A DNA stretch of 64,000 bases, from the NCBI GenBank assembly GCA_040221375.1, contig JAVKEP010000044.1:1-64000 (forward strand). Direction: 5' to 3'. The stretch is from SHAN690 sp040221375. GTDB lineage: Bacteria; Bacteroidota; Bacteroidia; Flavobacteriales_G; Salibacteraceae. The notes beneath the pieces are model-generated. The model was not told the origin of the DNA. It made no database searches and saw nothing but the letters and a program-made list of their open reading frames with translations. Below, piece by piece: positions 48,879-58,027 of the stretch (position 1 is the first letter of the stretch; each line of letters begins with the position of its first letter). Both the position numbers and the translations under genes were made by a program.

Positions 48879-49178
48879 TTATCCTTGTTGCTTCAATAAA
48901 TTTTCGAGAGCAGAAATGTGCTGTTCGAAGGATGATTTTCCTTCTTTGGTAATGCTAAACGAAGTGTTGGGTTTCTTGCCAAGAAATCGTTTGCGGACTG
49001 CTAAAAACCCTTTTTTCTCCAACGCCGAAATGTGGCTTGCTAAATTGCCGTCGGTGACATCAAGCAAAGTTTTCAACTCATTGAACTCCACCCATTCGTT
49101 GACCATGAGCACCGACATGATGCCCAAACGAATGCGGCTTTCGAAGGCCTTATCCAGTTGATGGATGATTCCCTTCAT
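48879..49178 (-). CDS. Winged-helix transcriptional regulator
   Basis: 99 residues from ATG 49178. The sequence IIHQLDKAFESRIRLGIMSVLMVNEWVEFNELKTLLDVTDGNLASHISALEKKGFLAVRKRF is a typical winged-helix DNA-binding domain of the PadR/ArsR-like 'transcriptional regulator' group in Bacteroidota, with the wing around KKPNTSFSITKEGKSSF. It lies in ATGA overlap with the upstream membrane protein gene, so it is probably translated from the same mRNA and may autoregulate it. The inverted repeat at 49827-49843 is a candidate operator. Confidence 0.85.
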   Translation of the reverse strand: MKGIIHQLDKAFESRIRLGIMSVLMVNEWVEFNELKTLLDVTDGNLASHISALEKKGFLAVRKRFLGKKPNTSFSITKEGKSSFEQHISALENLLKQQG

Positions 49179-49819
49179 CGGTCGTGACGGACGTACATTA
49201 AAATTCCATAAACGATGTGGAGCAGGCCAAAACCCAGGGCCCAAAAAATCAAACCGTAGCCCAGGAACAACATGCATACTAGCCCTAAAACGACTTCAGA
49301 TAGACCGAGGTAGCTGATTTCTTGGAGGCTAAAGCGACCGGCATTCATCAGCGCCAGTCCGTAAAACACCAACGTAGCAGGCGCGATCAACCCGATCAGT
49401 CCATGAAAGAAAAGGATCAGGCAAAAAAGTCCGCCTGTGAGCAGAGGAACACCTAGGTTCATGAGCATGTGCTTACTGTACGCTCCCCACAAAGGTTGCT
49501 GCTTCCTGATTGCTTTTCGCTTGGTGAAATAGTATGACACTGCAAGGCTTGCGATCAATACCAACAGTGCATCGAAGGCCAAAAAGCTGGCAACGTCGGT
49601 ATCGATGTGAACGATGCGTCCGGTACCAAACGGGGTGTCGTTGTCTCGTACAGCCCAGGGAGCAAGGTTCACTCTCCAATATGCAGCTGCGGCACCGAGC
49701 AACGCAAACACGCCGCTGAACACACCAGCCAATCCGCTTAAGGAAATGAATCGAGAGCTCCTTTCCATCAATGCCTTGATGTCTCTCAGTGCATCGAGAG
49801 GTTGATTGTTTGTTTCCAT
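49175..49819 (-). CDS. Multi-pass membrane protein in an operon with a winged-helix regulator
   Basis: 214 residues from ATG 49819; a GTG three codons earlier is in frame but overlaps the upstream inverted repeat. A short soluble N-terminus (LDALRDIKALMERSSRFISL) precedes about five or six membrane helices (GLAGVFSGVFALLGAAAAYW, LAFDALLVLIASLAVSYYF, MLMNLGVPLLTGGLFCLILFFHGLIG, LVFYGLALMNAG, SEVVLGLVCMLFLGYGLIFWALGFGLL). The family (often called DUF-type 'membrane protein' next to a PadR/ArsR-like regulator) has no known function. The downstream regulator is in the same transcript. Confidence 0.78.
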   Translation of the reverse strand: METNNQPLDALRDIKALMERSSRFISLSGLAGVFSGVFALLGAAAAYWRVNLAPWAVRDNDTPFGTGRIVHIDTDVASFLAFDALLVLIASLAVSYYFTKRKAIRKQQPLWGAYSKHMLMNLGVPLLTGGLFCLILFFHGLIGLIAPATLVFYGLALMNAGRFSLQEISYLGLSEVVLGLVCMLFLGYGLIFWALGFGLLHIVYGILMYVRHDR

Positions 49820-49826
49820 GAATTTC

Positions 49827-49843
49827 ACTTTGAATTACAAAGT
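49827..49843. promoter_or_regulatory. Inverted repeat, candidate operator
   Basis: ACTTTG-AATTA-CAAAGT is a perfect 6-bp inverted repeat (arms extend to 8 of 9 bp with one mismatch). On the minus strand it contains the TTACTTTG -7-like element of the membrane protein/regulator operon and lies 7 nt before the ATG. It could be the target of the winged-helix regulator encoded in that operon. Confidence 0.4.
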
Positions 49844-49906
49844 AAACGGAAAACGGGGTACAACGGACGGTTTGCATCAGCCCGATAGTTTTTAAGATGG
49901 CCAACC

Positions 49907-49936
49907 TTTCACGCTGGAATTAGTCTTTTATCTTTA
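49907..49936 (+). promoter_or_regulatory. Candidate promoter of the giant T9SS cargo operon
   Basis: TTTC (49907-49910), 18 nt, TATCTTTA (49929-49936): a near match to TTTG-N19-TAnnTTTG, ending 11 nt before the ATG at 49948. Confidence 0.45.
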
Positions 49937-49947
49937 CCAATTCTGTT

Positions 49948-52900
49948 ATGCGAATGAGACACACCATTCTAGTTTTCTGCCTCCTTTTTGCGGCCATAGC
50001 GGCTTCGGCTGAAGGGTTTGTTCGCAACCTTGGGCAATGGGACGGTACCTTCACGTACCGAGCTGGAATACCCGGTGGAGCTATCTTTCTGGAACAAGGC
50101 TGCATCACGTTTCACTTGATCGATCCCGAGAAACTGGAAGCATTTCACGACCGGAAATTGGAAGCTGGGGCTGTGATGCGTCATCACGCCTTTAAGCTTC
50201 GTTTCATCGGAGCGAACACGGATGTACACTTTGAGGAAGATTCTAAATCGTCTCATTACCAAAACTTTTATTTAGGCAACGACCCAGCGCGTTGGCAACA
50301 TTCTATCCATCCCGCACAAACCGTGATTTACAAGGACCTTTACGACGGGATTGATTTGCATGTAATGCTTCACGATCAGACCTTGAAATATGAATTTCAT
50401 CTCGAAGCTGGCGTGGATCCTTCGATCATTCAATTGGCAGCGGAGGGTCTGGACGAATGGCAGCTCGATCGAGAAGGCAATTTGATCATGCACACTTCCC
50501 TTCAAGACATCGTGGAGTTAGCGCCGTATGCATATCAATTCAATGCGAAGCGAGAATTTGAGTTGGACGCTCAGTTCGTGCTTGAAGATGGAATTCTTCG
50601 GTACGACATCGAAGCCTACGACGCGCATTTACCGCTGGTCATTGATCCAGAGGTCATCTTCTCTACGTTTTCGGGTAGCACTTCAGACAACTGGGGATTC
50701 ACTGCAGCACCTGACAACAACGGATTTCTTTATGCAGGCGGCATCGTATTTGGAACAGGCTATCCTTTCACAACTGGCGCGTTTGACCAATCCTTCAATT
50801 TTGGTACGTGTGATGTAGCCATCACGAAGTATGACACCTCCGGAACCCAATTGATCTATTCGACCTACTTGGGTGGAAACGGCTATGATCACCCGCACAG
50901 CTTGATCGTCAACAGCAGCGGAAACCTGTACGTCATGGGCTCCACTGGTTCGGGAAATTTCCCCACGAGTTCAACCGCCTTCGATCGCGACTTTGCAGGT
51001 GGACCTCCGGTCAACGTATTTGGCAACATTTCAGAAGGCGTAGACATCTTCATCACCGCCTTCAACGCATCCGGTTCATCGCTCATTGGTTCTACTTATC
51101 TCGGGGGAAGCGCCACCGACGGCTTGAACTTGAGCCTTGATTTAGCATACAATTATTCGGATGAGTTTCGCGGAGAAATCAACCTAGACGACGATGAAAA
51201 CGTGTATGTATCATCGTGCACATACAGCACGGACTATCCGGTCTTGAATGGCGTAGATCTCATACACAACGGAAGCCAAGACGCAGTTGTCACAAAGCTC
51301 ACACCCGCCCTGACCCAGATCATCTGGTCTACGTTTCTAGGAGGCGGAGGCGATGAGGCCGCGTACGGCGTTGACGTAGCCACGGACGGAACCATCTATG
51401 TGGGGGGGGGAACCAGTTCAACCAATTTTCCCACCACCCAAGGAGCGTACAACAGCACCTACCGCGGAGGTCGCGCAGATGGATTCATCACGCGCCTAAG
51501 CACAAGTGGAGATACCGTGTTGAATTCGACGTTTTACGGAACCACGGCATATGACCAGATCTACATCATGCAACTCGATCGACGAGACTTTCCTCATTTC
51601 TTCGGTCAAACCGAGCACAATGGCAGTCAATTGATCCACAACGCTAATTGGAGCAATGCGGGTGGTGGCCAAATTTTAGGCGTACTAGAGCCCGACTTGA
51701 GCGACCGGGTGTGGACTACACAATTCGGGAGTACTCCAGGCGAGCCAAACATCTCTCCTACGGCTTTTCTGGTAGACGTCTGCAATTCGGTGTACATCAG
51801 TGGCTGGGGAGGTCCCCTCAACTCGAATTCCACGAATAACAATGCGAGCAACGTCAATGGGCTCCAAACCACCTTCGATGCATTTCGCGCGAATCCTGAC
51901 AACGACGGCTCGGACTTCTACTTGGCAGTGGTGGCTGCAGATGGGAACTCGCTCGTCTTTGGATCATTTTACGGGGGATTGAGTTCAGATGACCACGTAG
52001 ATGGTGGAACGAGTAGGTTTGACCGTGGCGGACAAATTTATCACAGCGTTTGTGCAAGCTGCGGTGGATTTGATGATTTTCCAGTCGTTCCAGATCCTGG
52101 AGCATGGTCCACGACCAACAACAGCTTTAATTGCAACAATGCGGTCTTCAAGATTGATTTTGAGCTACCCATCGTTGTGGCTGATTTCAACATTCCTGCG
52201 TTTGCTTGCGCTCCTTACACGCTCAATTTGCAAAACAACAGTGTGACGCAAAGCAATACTTCGTTCAACTGGAACTTTGGCAATGGACAGACTTCTACCC
52301 AAGTGAATCCTTCGGTTACCTACACCACGAAAGGGACCTACGAAATCCGGTTGGTTGTCAGCGACCCTACCAGTTGCAATCTCTTCGATACGTTGATCAG
52401 GGAGATCACGATCGCACAAGACACGAATTTCAGTCTACCCGACTTGGAGCGATGCATAGGAGAGTCTGCAGTGCTCGGCCCAAACCCGAATGAATACCAG
52501 GACTTGAACGGAGCCACCATCTCTTGGCTTCCCGTTACCAATCTAGATGATCCCAGCTCACTCAACCCGACGGCCACCGTCACCACTTCCACCTTGTACC
52601 GGTTGGTAATCGACTACGGGGGGTGCCAGGAACGCATCTTACAGAAGATCAACATTGACGCTTACCCCATCACCGGATCGAGTGACACTATTGTTTGCAG
52701 TTCCTTCGACCCATTCTACATTTCTGGCCATGCGACGGAAGATACTGCTACCTATGAATGGAGCGATGACCTTTCCTTTTTGAACATCTTAAGTACCGAT
52801 AGCACCTATTTCGTTCAATCTCTTCCAGCTCCTCTCAACTACTTCTATTTCAGAACAACGAAAAACAACGGTTGCCAAATGATCGATACGGTTTTGATTA

Positions 52901-53718
52901 CCGTTTCGGACTTAGACATCGAGTTGACTGCAGACACGACGATTTGTAAGAATCACTTGACGCGGATTACCGCTCATTCGGAGAATCCGCTCAATACATT
53001 CGCCTACTATTGGAGTACCGGAGCTTTTACGAGCGATCCGAATGAGGTATTGGCTCCGCTGGATCAGAACTTTTTAGCCGTTCAACTCGACGCAGAAGAA
53101 ACCTTTTATTTGCGGGCAATAGGAATTGCTGCGGATGGATGTACCGCCCAGGATACGGTGCGTGTACAAGTTTCTGCGCTCGATGCATCTATGGTGGAAG
53201 CCTTTGCCGAAACAGACACGTTTTACCGCGGCCAGATCATCCAGCTGACCGGTTCGCCTTCCGGCCCAGGTATCGACTTCTACTGGACCCCTAATCAGTA
53301 CATCAGCGACGCGCAAATCGCAAATCCCACGGTACAACCAAAGGAAGCCATGATGTACATCTGGGTGGTAAGCGATTCAGCAACCGAAGAATGCACCTTT
53401 CGCGATACCGTATTCCTGAAGCCATTTGAAGTGCTGTGTGATACGCCAGAAGTCTTCGTGCCATCAGCCTTTTCTCCGGATGGAGATGGTAGAAATGACA
53501 AGCTCTATGCGAGGGGCAAGAACATCAAAGAAGTAGAATTCTCTGTATTTGATCGTTGGGGCAATGAAGTCTTCGCGACGACAGACCCCACAGAAGGTTG
53601 GGATGGAAAGTACAAGGGCGCTCTCGCCGATTATGCCGTGTACGTCTATCAGTTGAAAGCAACCTGCATCACTAACGAAGTGTACTTCACGAAAGGAAAC
53701 GTCACCCTGATGAAATGA
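49948..53718 (+). CDS. Giant T9SS type-B cargo protein (CHU_C C-terminus, SBBP repeats, PKD domain)
   Basis: 1256 residues. Signal peptide ends at AAIAASAEG. The N-terminal about 230 residues match the DUF7948 domain (FVRNLGQWDGTFTYRAGIPGGAIFLEQG). Residues about 230-720 hold SBBP-type propeller repeats (STYLGGNGYDHP, IWSTFLGGGGDEAAYGVDV, GFITRLSTSGDTV). A PKD domain follows at about 740-825 (NTSFNWNFGNGQTS), then Ig-like segments and the C-terminal gliding motility-associated CHU_C domain (about 1165-1256, FVPSAFSPDGDGRNDKLYARG, VYVYQLKATC). It should be exported by the T9SS and displayed on the surface. A G9 tract at 51402-51410 lies in frame. The stop overlaps the next gene (ATGA). Confidence 0.92.
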   Translation: MRMRHTILVFCLLFAAIAASAEGFVRNLGQWDGTFTYRAGIPGGAIFLEQGCITFHLIDPEKLEAFHDRKLEAGAVMRHHAFKLRFIGANTDVHFEEDSKSSHYQNFYLGNDPARWQHSIHPAQTVIYKDLYDGIDLHVMLHDQTLKYEFHLEAGVDPSIIQLAAEGLDEWQLDREGNLIMHTSLQDIVELAPYAYQFNAKREFELDAQFVLEDGILRYDIEAYDAHLPLVIDPEVIFSTFSGSTSDNWGFTAAPDNNGFLYAGGIVFGTGYPFTTGAFDQSFNFGTCDVAITKYDTSGTQLIYSTYLGGNGYDHPHSLIVNSSGNLYVMGSTGSGNFPTSSTAFDRDFAGGPPVNVFGNISEGVDIFITAFNASGSSLIGSTYLGGSATDGLNLSLDLAYNYSDEFRGEINLDDDENVYVSSCTYSTDYPVLNGVDLIHNGSQDAVVTKLTPALTQIIWSTFLGGGGDEAAYGVDVATDGTIYVGGGTSSTNFPTTQGAYNSTYRGGRADGFITRLSTSGDTVLNSTFYGTTAYDQIYIMQLDRRDFPHFFGQTEHNGSQLIHNANWSNAGGGQILGVLEPDLSDRVWTTQFGSTPGEPNISPTAFLVDVCNSVYISGWGGPLNSNSTNNNASNVNGLQTTFDAFRANPDNDGSDFYLAVVAADGNSLVFGSFYGGLSSDDHVDGGTSRFDRGGQIYHSVCASCGGFDDFPVVPDPGAWSTTNNSFNCNNAVFKIDFELPIVVADFNIPAFACAPYTLNLQNNSVTQSNTSFNWNFGNGQTSTQVNPSVTYTTKGTYEIRLVVSDPTSCNLFDTLIREITIAQDTNFSLPDLERCIGESAVLGPNPNEYQDLNGATISWLPVTNLDDPSSLNPTATVTTSTLYRLVIDYGGCQERILQKINIDAYPITGSSDTIVCSSFDPFYISGHATEDTATYEWSDDLSFLNILSTDSTYFVQSLPAPLNYFYFRTTKNNGCQMIDTVLITVSDLDIELTADTTICKNHLTRITAHSENPLNTFAYYWSTGAFTSDPNEVLAPLDQNFLAVQLDAEETFYLRAIGIAADGCTAQDTVRVQVSALDASMVEAFAETDTFYRGQIIQLTGSPSGPGIDFYWTPNQYISDAQIANPTVQPKEAMMYIWVVSDSATEECTFRDTVFLKPFEVLCDTPEVFVPSAFSPDGDGRNDKLYARGKNIKEVEFSVFDRWGNEVFATTDPTEGWDGKYKGALADYAVYVYQLKATCITNEVYFTKGNVTLMK
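51402..51410 (+). repeat. G9 homopolymer in the coding region of the giant cargo gene
   Basis: Nine consecutive G residues encode part of a Val-Gly-Gly-Gly run (about residue 485) in the SBBP repeat region. The reading frame is intact at nine. Loss or gain of one G would truncate the protein before its CHU_C sorting domain. It could be a slippage site or a sequencing artefact. Confidence 0.85.
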
Positions 53719-54725
53719 GAATTGTCATCGCAACCATATCGATGATTGTAGTGGGCTTTTGGACGCATGCACAGGACATCCATTTCAGCCAGTTCTTTGC
53801 GGCTCCTACCTTCACCAACCCCGCTTTGACCGGGCATTTTGAAGGAACGTATCGCTTGCACGGCATCACGCGTAACCAGTGGTGGTCGATATCTGACCAG
53901 CCTTTCCAGACCTTCGGTGGTTCGGTAGACCTGAACGCCCCTTTCAACATAAAAAATACGGGTGCTGGACTTCAATTTTCGCACGATTTCGCAGGCGTAT
54001 CCCGGCTTACCACGACCCAACTGTATGGCATGCTCTCCAAGCGATTTCCACTGCTCGGTGACAAGCACCTGACGCTTCACTTGGGTGCCCTTGGCGGCGT
54101 ATGGATGCAGAGCATAGACTATAGCAAGCTTTCGTTTGACGATCAGTTTAACGGCATACGCTTCGACCCAAATCTCCCGACCAATCAGGCCACAGGATCC
54201 GGAAGTGCGCGCACGTTTAATGTAGGCGGCGGGGTGTATTTAGAGCAGCGGTTCTCAGAGCGGAATCGGTGGGGAATCGGCTTTTCGTCGATGAATATTC
54301 TCGAACCCAATCGCGCATTTTTCAAGGCGTACGAAGTGCCTTTGTACCGCAGATATGATGTGCACTTAATGTCCTCCTTTCAAATTGGGGGTGTATGGGA
54401 TATCATGCCTACAGTGCGTTTTCAGTGGCAAGGAAGCCAAACAGCGCTGCAAGGAGGAACGGCCTTTAGGTATCATTTGAGTACCGGTCAGATGAATCCC
54501 CGTTCATTGCAATTGGGCATGTGGTATCGCTTGAATGATGCAGCGTACGCTTCGGTCGGAATGCAACTCAATAATTTATACGTGGGCGGAGCCTATGACA
54601 TCAATGTTTCCCGCCTTCAACCTGCCACCAACTACAGGGGTGGATGGGAAGTTACGGTGATCTACCTCATTCCAACCGTCCGAGATAAAGTCAAGCGACT
54701 GAGACAATGTCCAGATTACCTCTGA
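53715..54725 (+). CDS. PorP/SprF family type IX secretion system outer-membrane protein
   Basis: 336 residues. A signal peptide ends at FWTHAQDIHFSQFFAAPTFTNPALTG, the classic PorP/SprF opening. Later strands (NVGGGVYLEQRFSERNRWGIGFSSMNILEPN, LMSSFQIGGVWDIMPTVRFQWQGSQ) and the end GGWEVTVIYLIPTVR fit the family barrel. PorP/SprF proteins are paired with type-B CHU_C cargos and help to export or anchor them, like SprF for SprB. Start overlaps the cargo stop (ATGA); the next gene overlaps its end by 19 nt. Confidence 0.93.
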   Translation: MRIVIATISMIVVGFWTHAQDIHFSQFFAAPTFTNPALTGHFEGTYRLHGITRNQWWSISDQPFQTFGGSVDLNAPFNIKNTGAGLQFSHDFAGVSRLTTTQLYGMLSKRFPLLGDKHLTLHLGALGGVWMQSIDYSKLSFDDQFNGIRFDPNLPTNQATGSGSARTFNVGGGVYLEQRFSERNRWGIGFSSMNILEPNRAFFKAYEVPLYRRYDVHLMSSFQIGGVWDIMPTVRFQWQGSQTALQGGTAFRYHLSTGQMNPRSLQLGMWYRLNDAAYASVGMQLNNLYVGGAYDINVSRLQPATNYRGGWEVTVIYLIPTVRDKVKRLRQCPDYL

Positions 54726-56695
54726 TTTGCATACCTATATTGCTCTTTTCACTCTTGTTTCTTACACCAGAGACCAAGGGCCAAACGGCTGCTCAGTACA
54801 TCAGTAAAGGGGATAAAGAACAAGACCTCGGCTACTATCAAACCGCCATTGCCTATTACAAGAAGGCCTTGCGTTTGGATACCAATATTCTTGAAGCCAA
54901 CTTTCAAACTGCGAACGCCTACCGAAAACTCCGTAATTACAAGCGGTCGAGGGACTTTTACGAGGCCACCATCGCGATAGACGGGCAAGATCAGTATCCC
55001 GAGGCGCATTTTTACAAGGGCTTGATACTGAAGCAATTGGGTAAGTACAAACCAGCCATGTTGAGCTTTCAGACTTTTCTTAGTATGTACAAAGCGAGGG
55101 ATGACCTGTATCGTTGGGCGCGCGACGAAGAAGTCAGTTGCTATTGGGCCATTGAGCACCAAAACGACAGCACCCTTTACGAAGTTCACCGCCCTGATAG
55201 CGGTCTGAATACGTTTCACGCCGAAATAAGTCCATTTCTCGTCGACTTGCAGACACTCTATTTCAGCACCATGCGGTATGAAAGCGACGAGGTCAAGAAG
55301 AACAATCCTGTCTACATTGAAATGAAGAAGGCGGTTAACGACTCGGGTCGGTGGGAGTTGGTTCCCCTCGATTTACCGATTGCTCAAATGGACATGCATA
55401 TTGGAAATGGGGTTTTCAATGGCGACAGCACTCAATTTTACTACTCACGTTGCGCCGAGCTGTACGCATGTCAAATTTGGCGGACGAGGAAGCAAGCTGG
55501 AATTTGGCAAGCACCGGAAGCGTTGCCCGAGCCCATCAATGTACCCAACTCAACCAGTACACAACCCGCGTTGGCGCAAATTGGAGAAGATGAATACCTA
55601 ATCTTTTCGTCGAATCGGGACCGCGGCAAGGGGGGTATGGACCTTTGGTTCGTTCCGTTAAAGCAAGGTGAACCTACGAGCCGCTTACGAAACATGGGCG
55701 CCACGGTCAACTCGAAAGGAGACGATATCACTCCTCACTTTGACAGCGAGGACACGACGCTCTACTTCAGTTCAAATCGACATCCGGGATTTGGTGGTTT
55801 CGACATCTTCAAAGCGAAGGGAGTGCCTGGCAATAGTGCCCTGCCAGAAAACTTAGGACCTGGACTCAATTCTCCTGCTGACGACTACTATATGCACTTG
55901 CGATCCGTTGACAGCGTTGGTTACTTTGCTTCGAATCGGGTGAGTGGGTTGAAGAAGAGCGGCAACGAAACGTGTTGCAACGATTTCTACAAGATCAAGG
56001 TCCTTCCTCCTCCCGTAGAGCTCGACACGTTGATTACGGATTCTCTGAATGCGGATTCTCTCCTGGCAGATGCGCCTGAAATTTTGGAGATAGAGAATCC
56101 TCAAAACCTCGAGGAGTTGCAAACGCTTCTCCCCATCAGTCTGTATTTTCACAACGACCGACCCGACCCGCGCACAACCTCAAGAACCACCCAACGAACG
56201 TATGCAGAGACCCTTTCCGCCTACCTCAACATGCGCTTTGATTACATCGATGCGGTCAACGAAAGTGACTTGGACGGAACCCTCAAGATGCAGATTGGCA
56301 ACATGATGGAACTCTTTTTTGAGAGTGACTTGAAACGGAGTTTGAGCAAACTAGACAAGGCGCTAAAAGTGTTACTCAGGGAGTTAAACAACGGTGCTTC
56401 GATTACCTTGGCCGTTAAAGGCTACGCATCTCCCCTTGCAGATAGTGACTATAATCTTAATTTGACCTACCGAAGAATCGCTTCCATGGAAAATTATATC
56501 ATGCAATACGACAGTGGCGCCTTTGTCCGGTTCATCGATGCCGGCCAACTGACGATTGACAAAATACCTTACGGTGAAAGTCAAGCTGCGGTCTCGGTGT
56601 CAGACGACATCAGCGATCAATTGGGTGCGATCTATAGTCCAACAGCAGCCAGAGAAAGAAGAATCGAAATCCTGCGGATAGAGCGAAACGAATGA
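54707..56695 (+). CDS. PorE-like protein (TPR, WD40-like, OmpA-like domains)
   Basis: 662 residues, close to the about 670 of P. gingivalis PorE. Signal peptide MSRLPLICIPILLFSLLFLTPETKGQ. TPR units lie at about 28-150 (YISKGDKEQDLGYYQTAIAYYKKALRLDTN), PD40/WD40-like repeats at about 170-440 (LIFSSNRDRGKGGMDLWFVPL, LYFSSNRHPGFGGFDIFKA), and an OmpA-like domain at about 480-662 (VKGYASPLADSDYNLNLTYRRIASMENYI) with an inserted helical segment. PorE-type proteins bind peptidoglycan and tether the T9SS machinery. Its OmpA motif is somewhat degenerate (DYN...RR kept). Overlaps both neighbours by 19 and 4 nt. Confidence 0.83.
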   Translation: MSRLPLICIPILLFSLLFLTPETKGQTAAQYISKGDKEQDLGYYQTAIAYYKKALRLDTNILEANFQTANAYRKLRNYKRSRDFYEATIAIDGQDQYPEAHFYKGLILKQLGKYKPAMLSFQTFLSMYKARDDLYRWARDEEVSCYWAIEHQNDSTLYEVHRPDSGLNTFHAEISPFLVDLQTLYFSTMRYESDEVKKNNPVYIEMKKAVNDSGRWELVPLDLPIAQMDMHIGNGVFNGDSTQFYYSRCAELYACQIWRTRKQAGIWQAPEALPEPINVPNSTSTQPALAQIGEDEYLIFSSNRDRGKGGMDLWFVPLKQGEPTSRLRNMGATVNSKGDDITPHFDSEDTTLYFSSNRHPGFGGFDIFKAKGVPGNSALPENLGPGLNSPADDYYMHLRSVDSVGYFASNRVSGLKKSGNETCCNDFYKIKVLPPPVELDTLITDSLNADSLLADAPEILEIENPQNLEELQTLLPISLYFHNDRPDPRTTSRTTQRTYAETLSAYLNMRFDYIDAVNESDLDGTLKMQIGNMMELFFESDLKRSLSKLDKALKVLLRELNNGASITLAVKGYASPLADSDYNLNLTYRRIASMENYIMQYDSGAFVRFIDAGQLTIDKIPYGESQAAVSVSDDISDQLGAIYSPTAARERRIEILRIERNE

Positions 56696-58017
56696 ATTGG
56701 GCAAGGGTCAATACCATCGCTCTGGTCGCCGTGTTGCTGTACCTATTCGCCGAAATCGCCTTGCTTTTTTTAACCCCACGCAACGAGACCGTTCAGCTGC
56801 TTACCGTCTACTTTGCCTTGTGCGGAGCCTACCTCGTACTTTACCAAGAAGTGAGAAGCATCCAATCGGCTGCCTTTCTGGGCGTCATGTTTCGGATCAT
56901 TGCTTGGTTGGCATTTCCCACGTTGAGCGACGACCTGTACCGCTTCATCTGGGATGGGGCGGTGACCCTGGAAGGAGTTAGTCCGTACGCCTTTACCCCC
57001 AGCGAATTTTTCAAGAATAATTTGCACTCACCGTTTGAGCAGCTCTTTCCTATGGTCAATTCAAGCGCTTATTATTCGGTTTATCCCGCGGTGATTCAAG
57101 TAATCAGTGCATTCGGCGCCTTGGCTTCCAATGACATTTACCTTTCCTCCTTGGTGATTAAACTGCCTTTGCTTCTGGCTGAGATTGCTACCATTTGGAT
57201 GCTTCCAAAGGTGCTTTTGAACTTCAATATCAGCCCTAAGTACAGCGTACTCTACATGTTGAATCCATTGTTGATCGTCGATGTGCTCGGCAATGCCCAT
57301 TTTGAAGCGCTGATGATATTTTTCGTGGTATTGTGTCTGAAATTGATTCAGGACAAAAGCTACACCTTAGCGGGTGCGGCGCTTGCGTTGAGTGTTGCCA
57401 CCAAGCTGTTTCCCTTGATCATGATACCCTTTCTTTGGAAGGCGTTTAAAGACAAGGACCGGATCCAGTTCATGGTTTCATTCGCATCCATTTCTCTGCT
57501 GCTCTTTCTGCCGGTTTACTACAGCCTTACGCATCTGATGCACTACTTAGAAAGCCTCAATTTGTACTTCCAACATTTCGAATTCAATGCGAGCATTTAT
57601 TATATTTTTCGCTTGATCGGCAATTGGCTGGTAGGATACAATCCGGTGGCCTTCATTGGCCCAATGATGGGTGCGTTAACGTTGTTGATCGCCTCGTATA
57701 TATGGTTCAAGCAACCCCGTGAAAAACTCTCAGATGCGCTCCGTTCCGTGCTGTGGGTCTCTTTGGCCTATTACCTGTTGGCCACTACCGTTCACCCATG
57801 GTACATTTCATTCCTGATCATCATGGGCATTTTTTCCAGGAAACCATTTGCTGTAATTTGGAGTGTGGTGATATTCGTGAGCTACAGCGCGTATGAAAAT
57901 TCGATCTACGACGAAAACTTCATCCTCATTACATTAGAATACGGCATCCTTGCACTCGCGATTCTCTACCCCAGGTTCACGCGAAAACTAATCGTTTCGC
58001 CGATTCGGAACCTCTAA
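56692..58017 (+). CDS. Multi-pass glycosyltransferase (GT-C fold, mannosyltransferase-like)
   Basis: 441 residues with about 11 to 12 membrane helices. A catalytic loop between the first helices reads LSDDLYRFIWDGAVTLEGVSPYAFTPSEF (about 81-110), the DDxYRFxWDG pattern of Bacteroidota GT-C enzymes that use polyprenyl-phosphate sugars, similar to mannosyltransferases and GT87. A KLFPLIMIPFL segment follows. It should add a sugar on the periplasmic side of the inner membrane. It is the last gene of the T9SS cargo operon (start overlaps by ATGA), so glycosylation of the cargo or its partner is a reasonable but unproven idea. Confidence 0.82.
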   Translation: MNWARVNTIALVAVLLYLFAEIALLFLTPRNETVQLLTVYFALCGAYLVLYQEVRSIQSAAFLGVMFRIIAWLAFPTLSDDLYRFIWDGAVTLEGVSPYAFTPSEFFKNNLHSPFEQLFPMVNSSAYYSVYPAVIQVISAFGALASNDIYLSSLVIKLPLLLAEIATIWMLPKVLLNFNISPKYSVLYMLNPLLIVDVLGNAHFEALMIFFVVLCLKLIQDKSYTLAGAALALSVATKLFPLIMIPFLWKAFKDKDRIQFMVSFASISLLLFLPVYYSLTHLMHYLESLNLYFQHFEFNASIYYIFRLIGNWLVGYNPVAFIGPMMGALTLLIASYIWFKQPREKLSDALRSVLWVSLAYYLLATTVHPWYISFLIIMGIFSRKPFAVIWSVVIFVSYSAYENSIYDENFILITLEYGILALAILYPRFTRKLIVSPIRNL

Positions 58018-58027
58018 GCAATACGGG

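Noticed and set aside
48879..49277. Longer version of the winged-helix regulator with a 33-residue extension.
   Set aside because: The extension lies inside the upstream membrane protein gene, has no regulator-like sequence, and the ATG at 49178 gives the standard start and an ATGA overlap.
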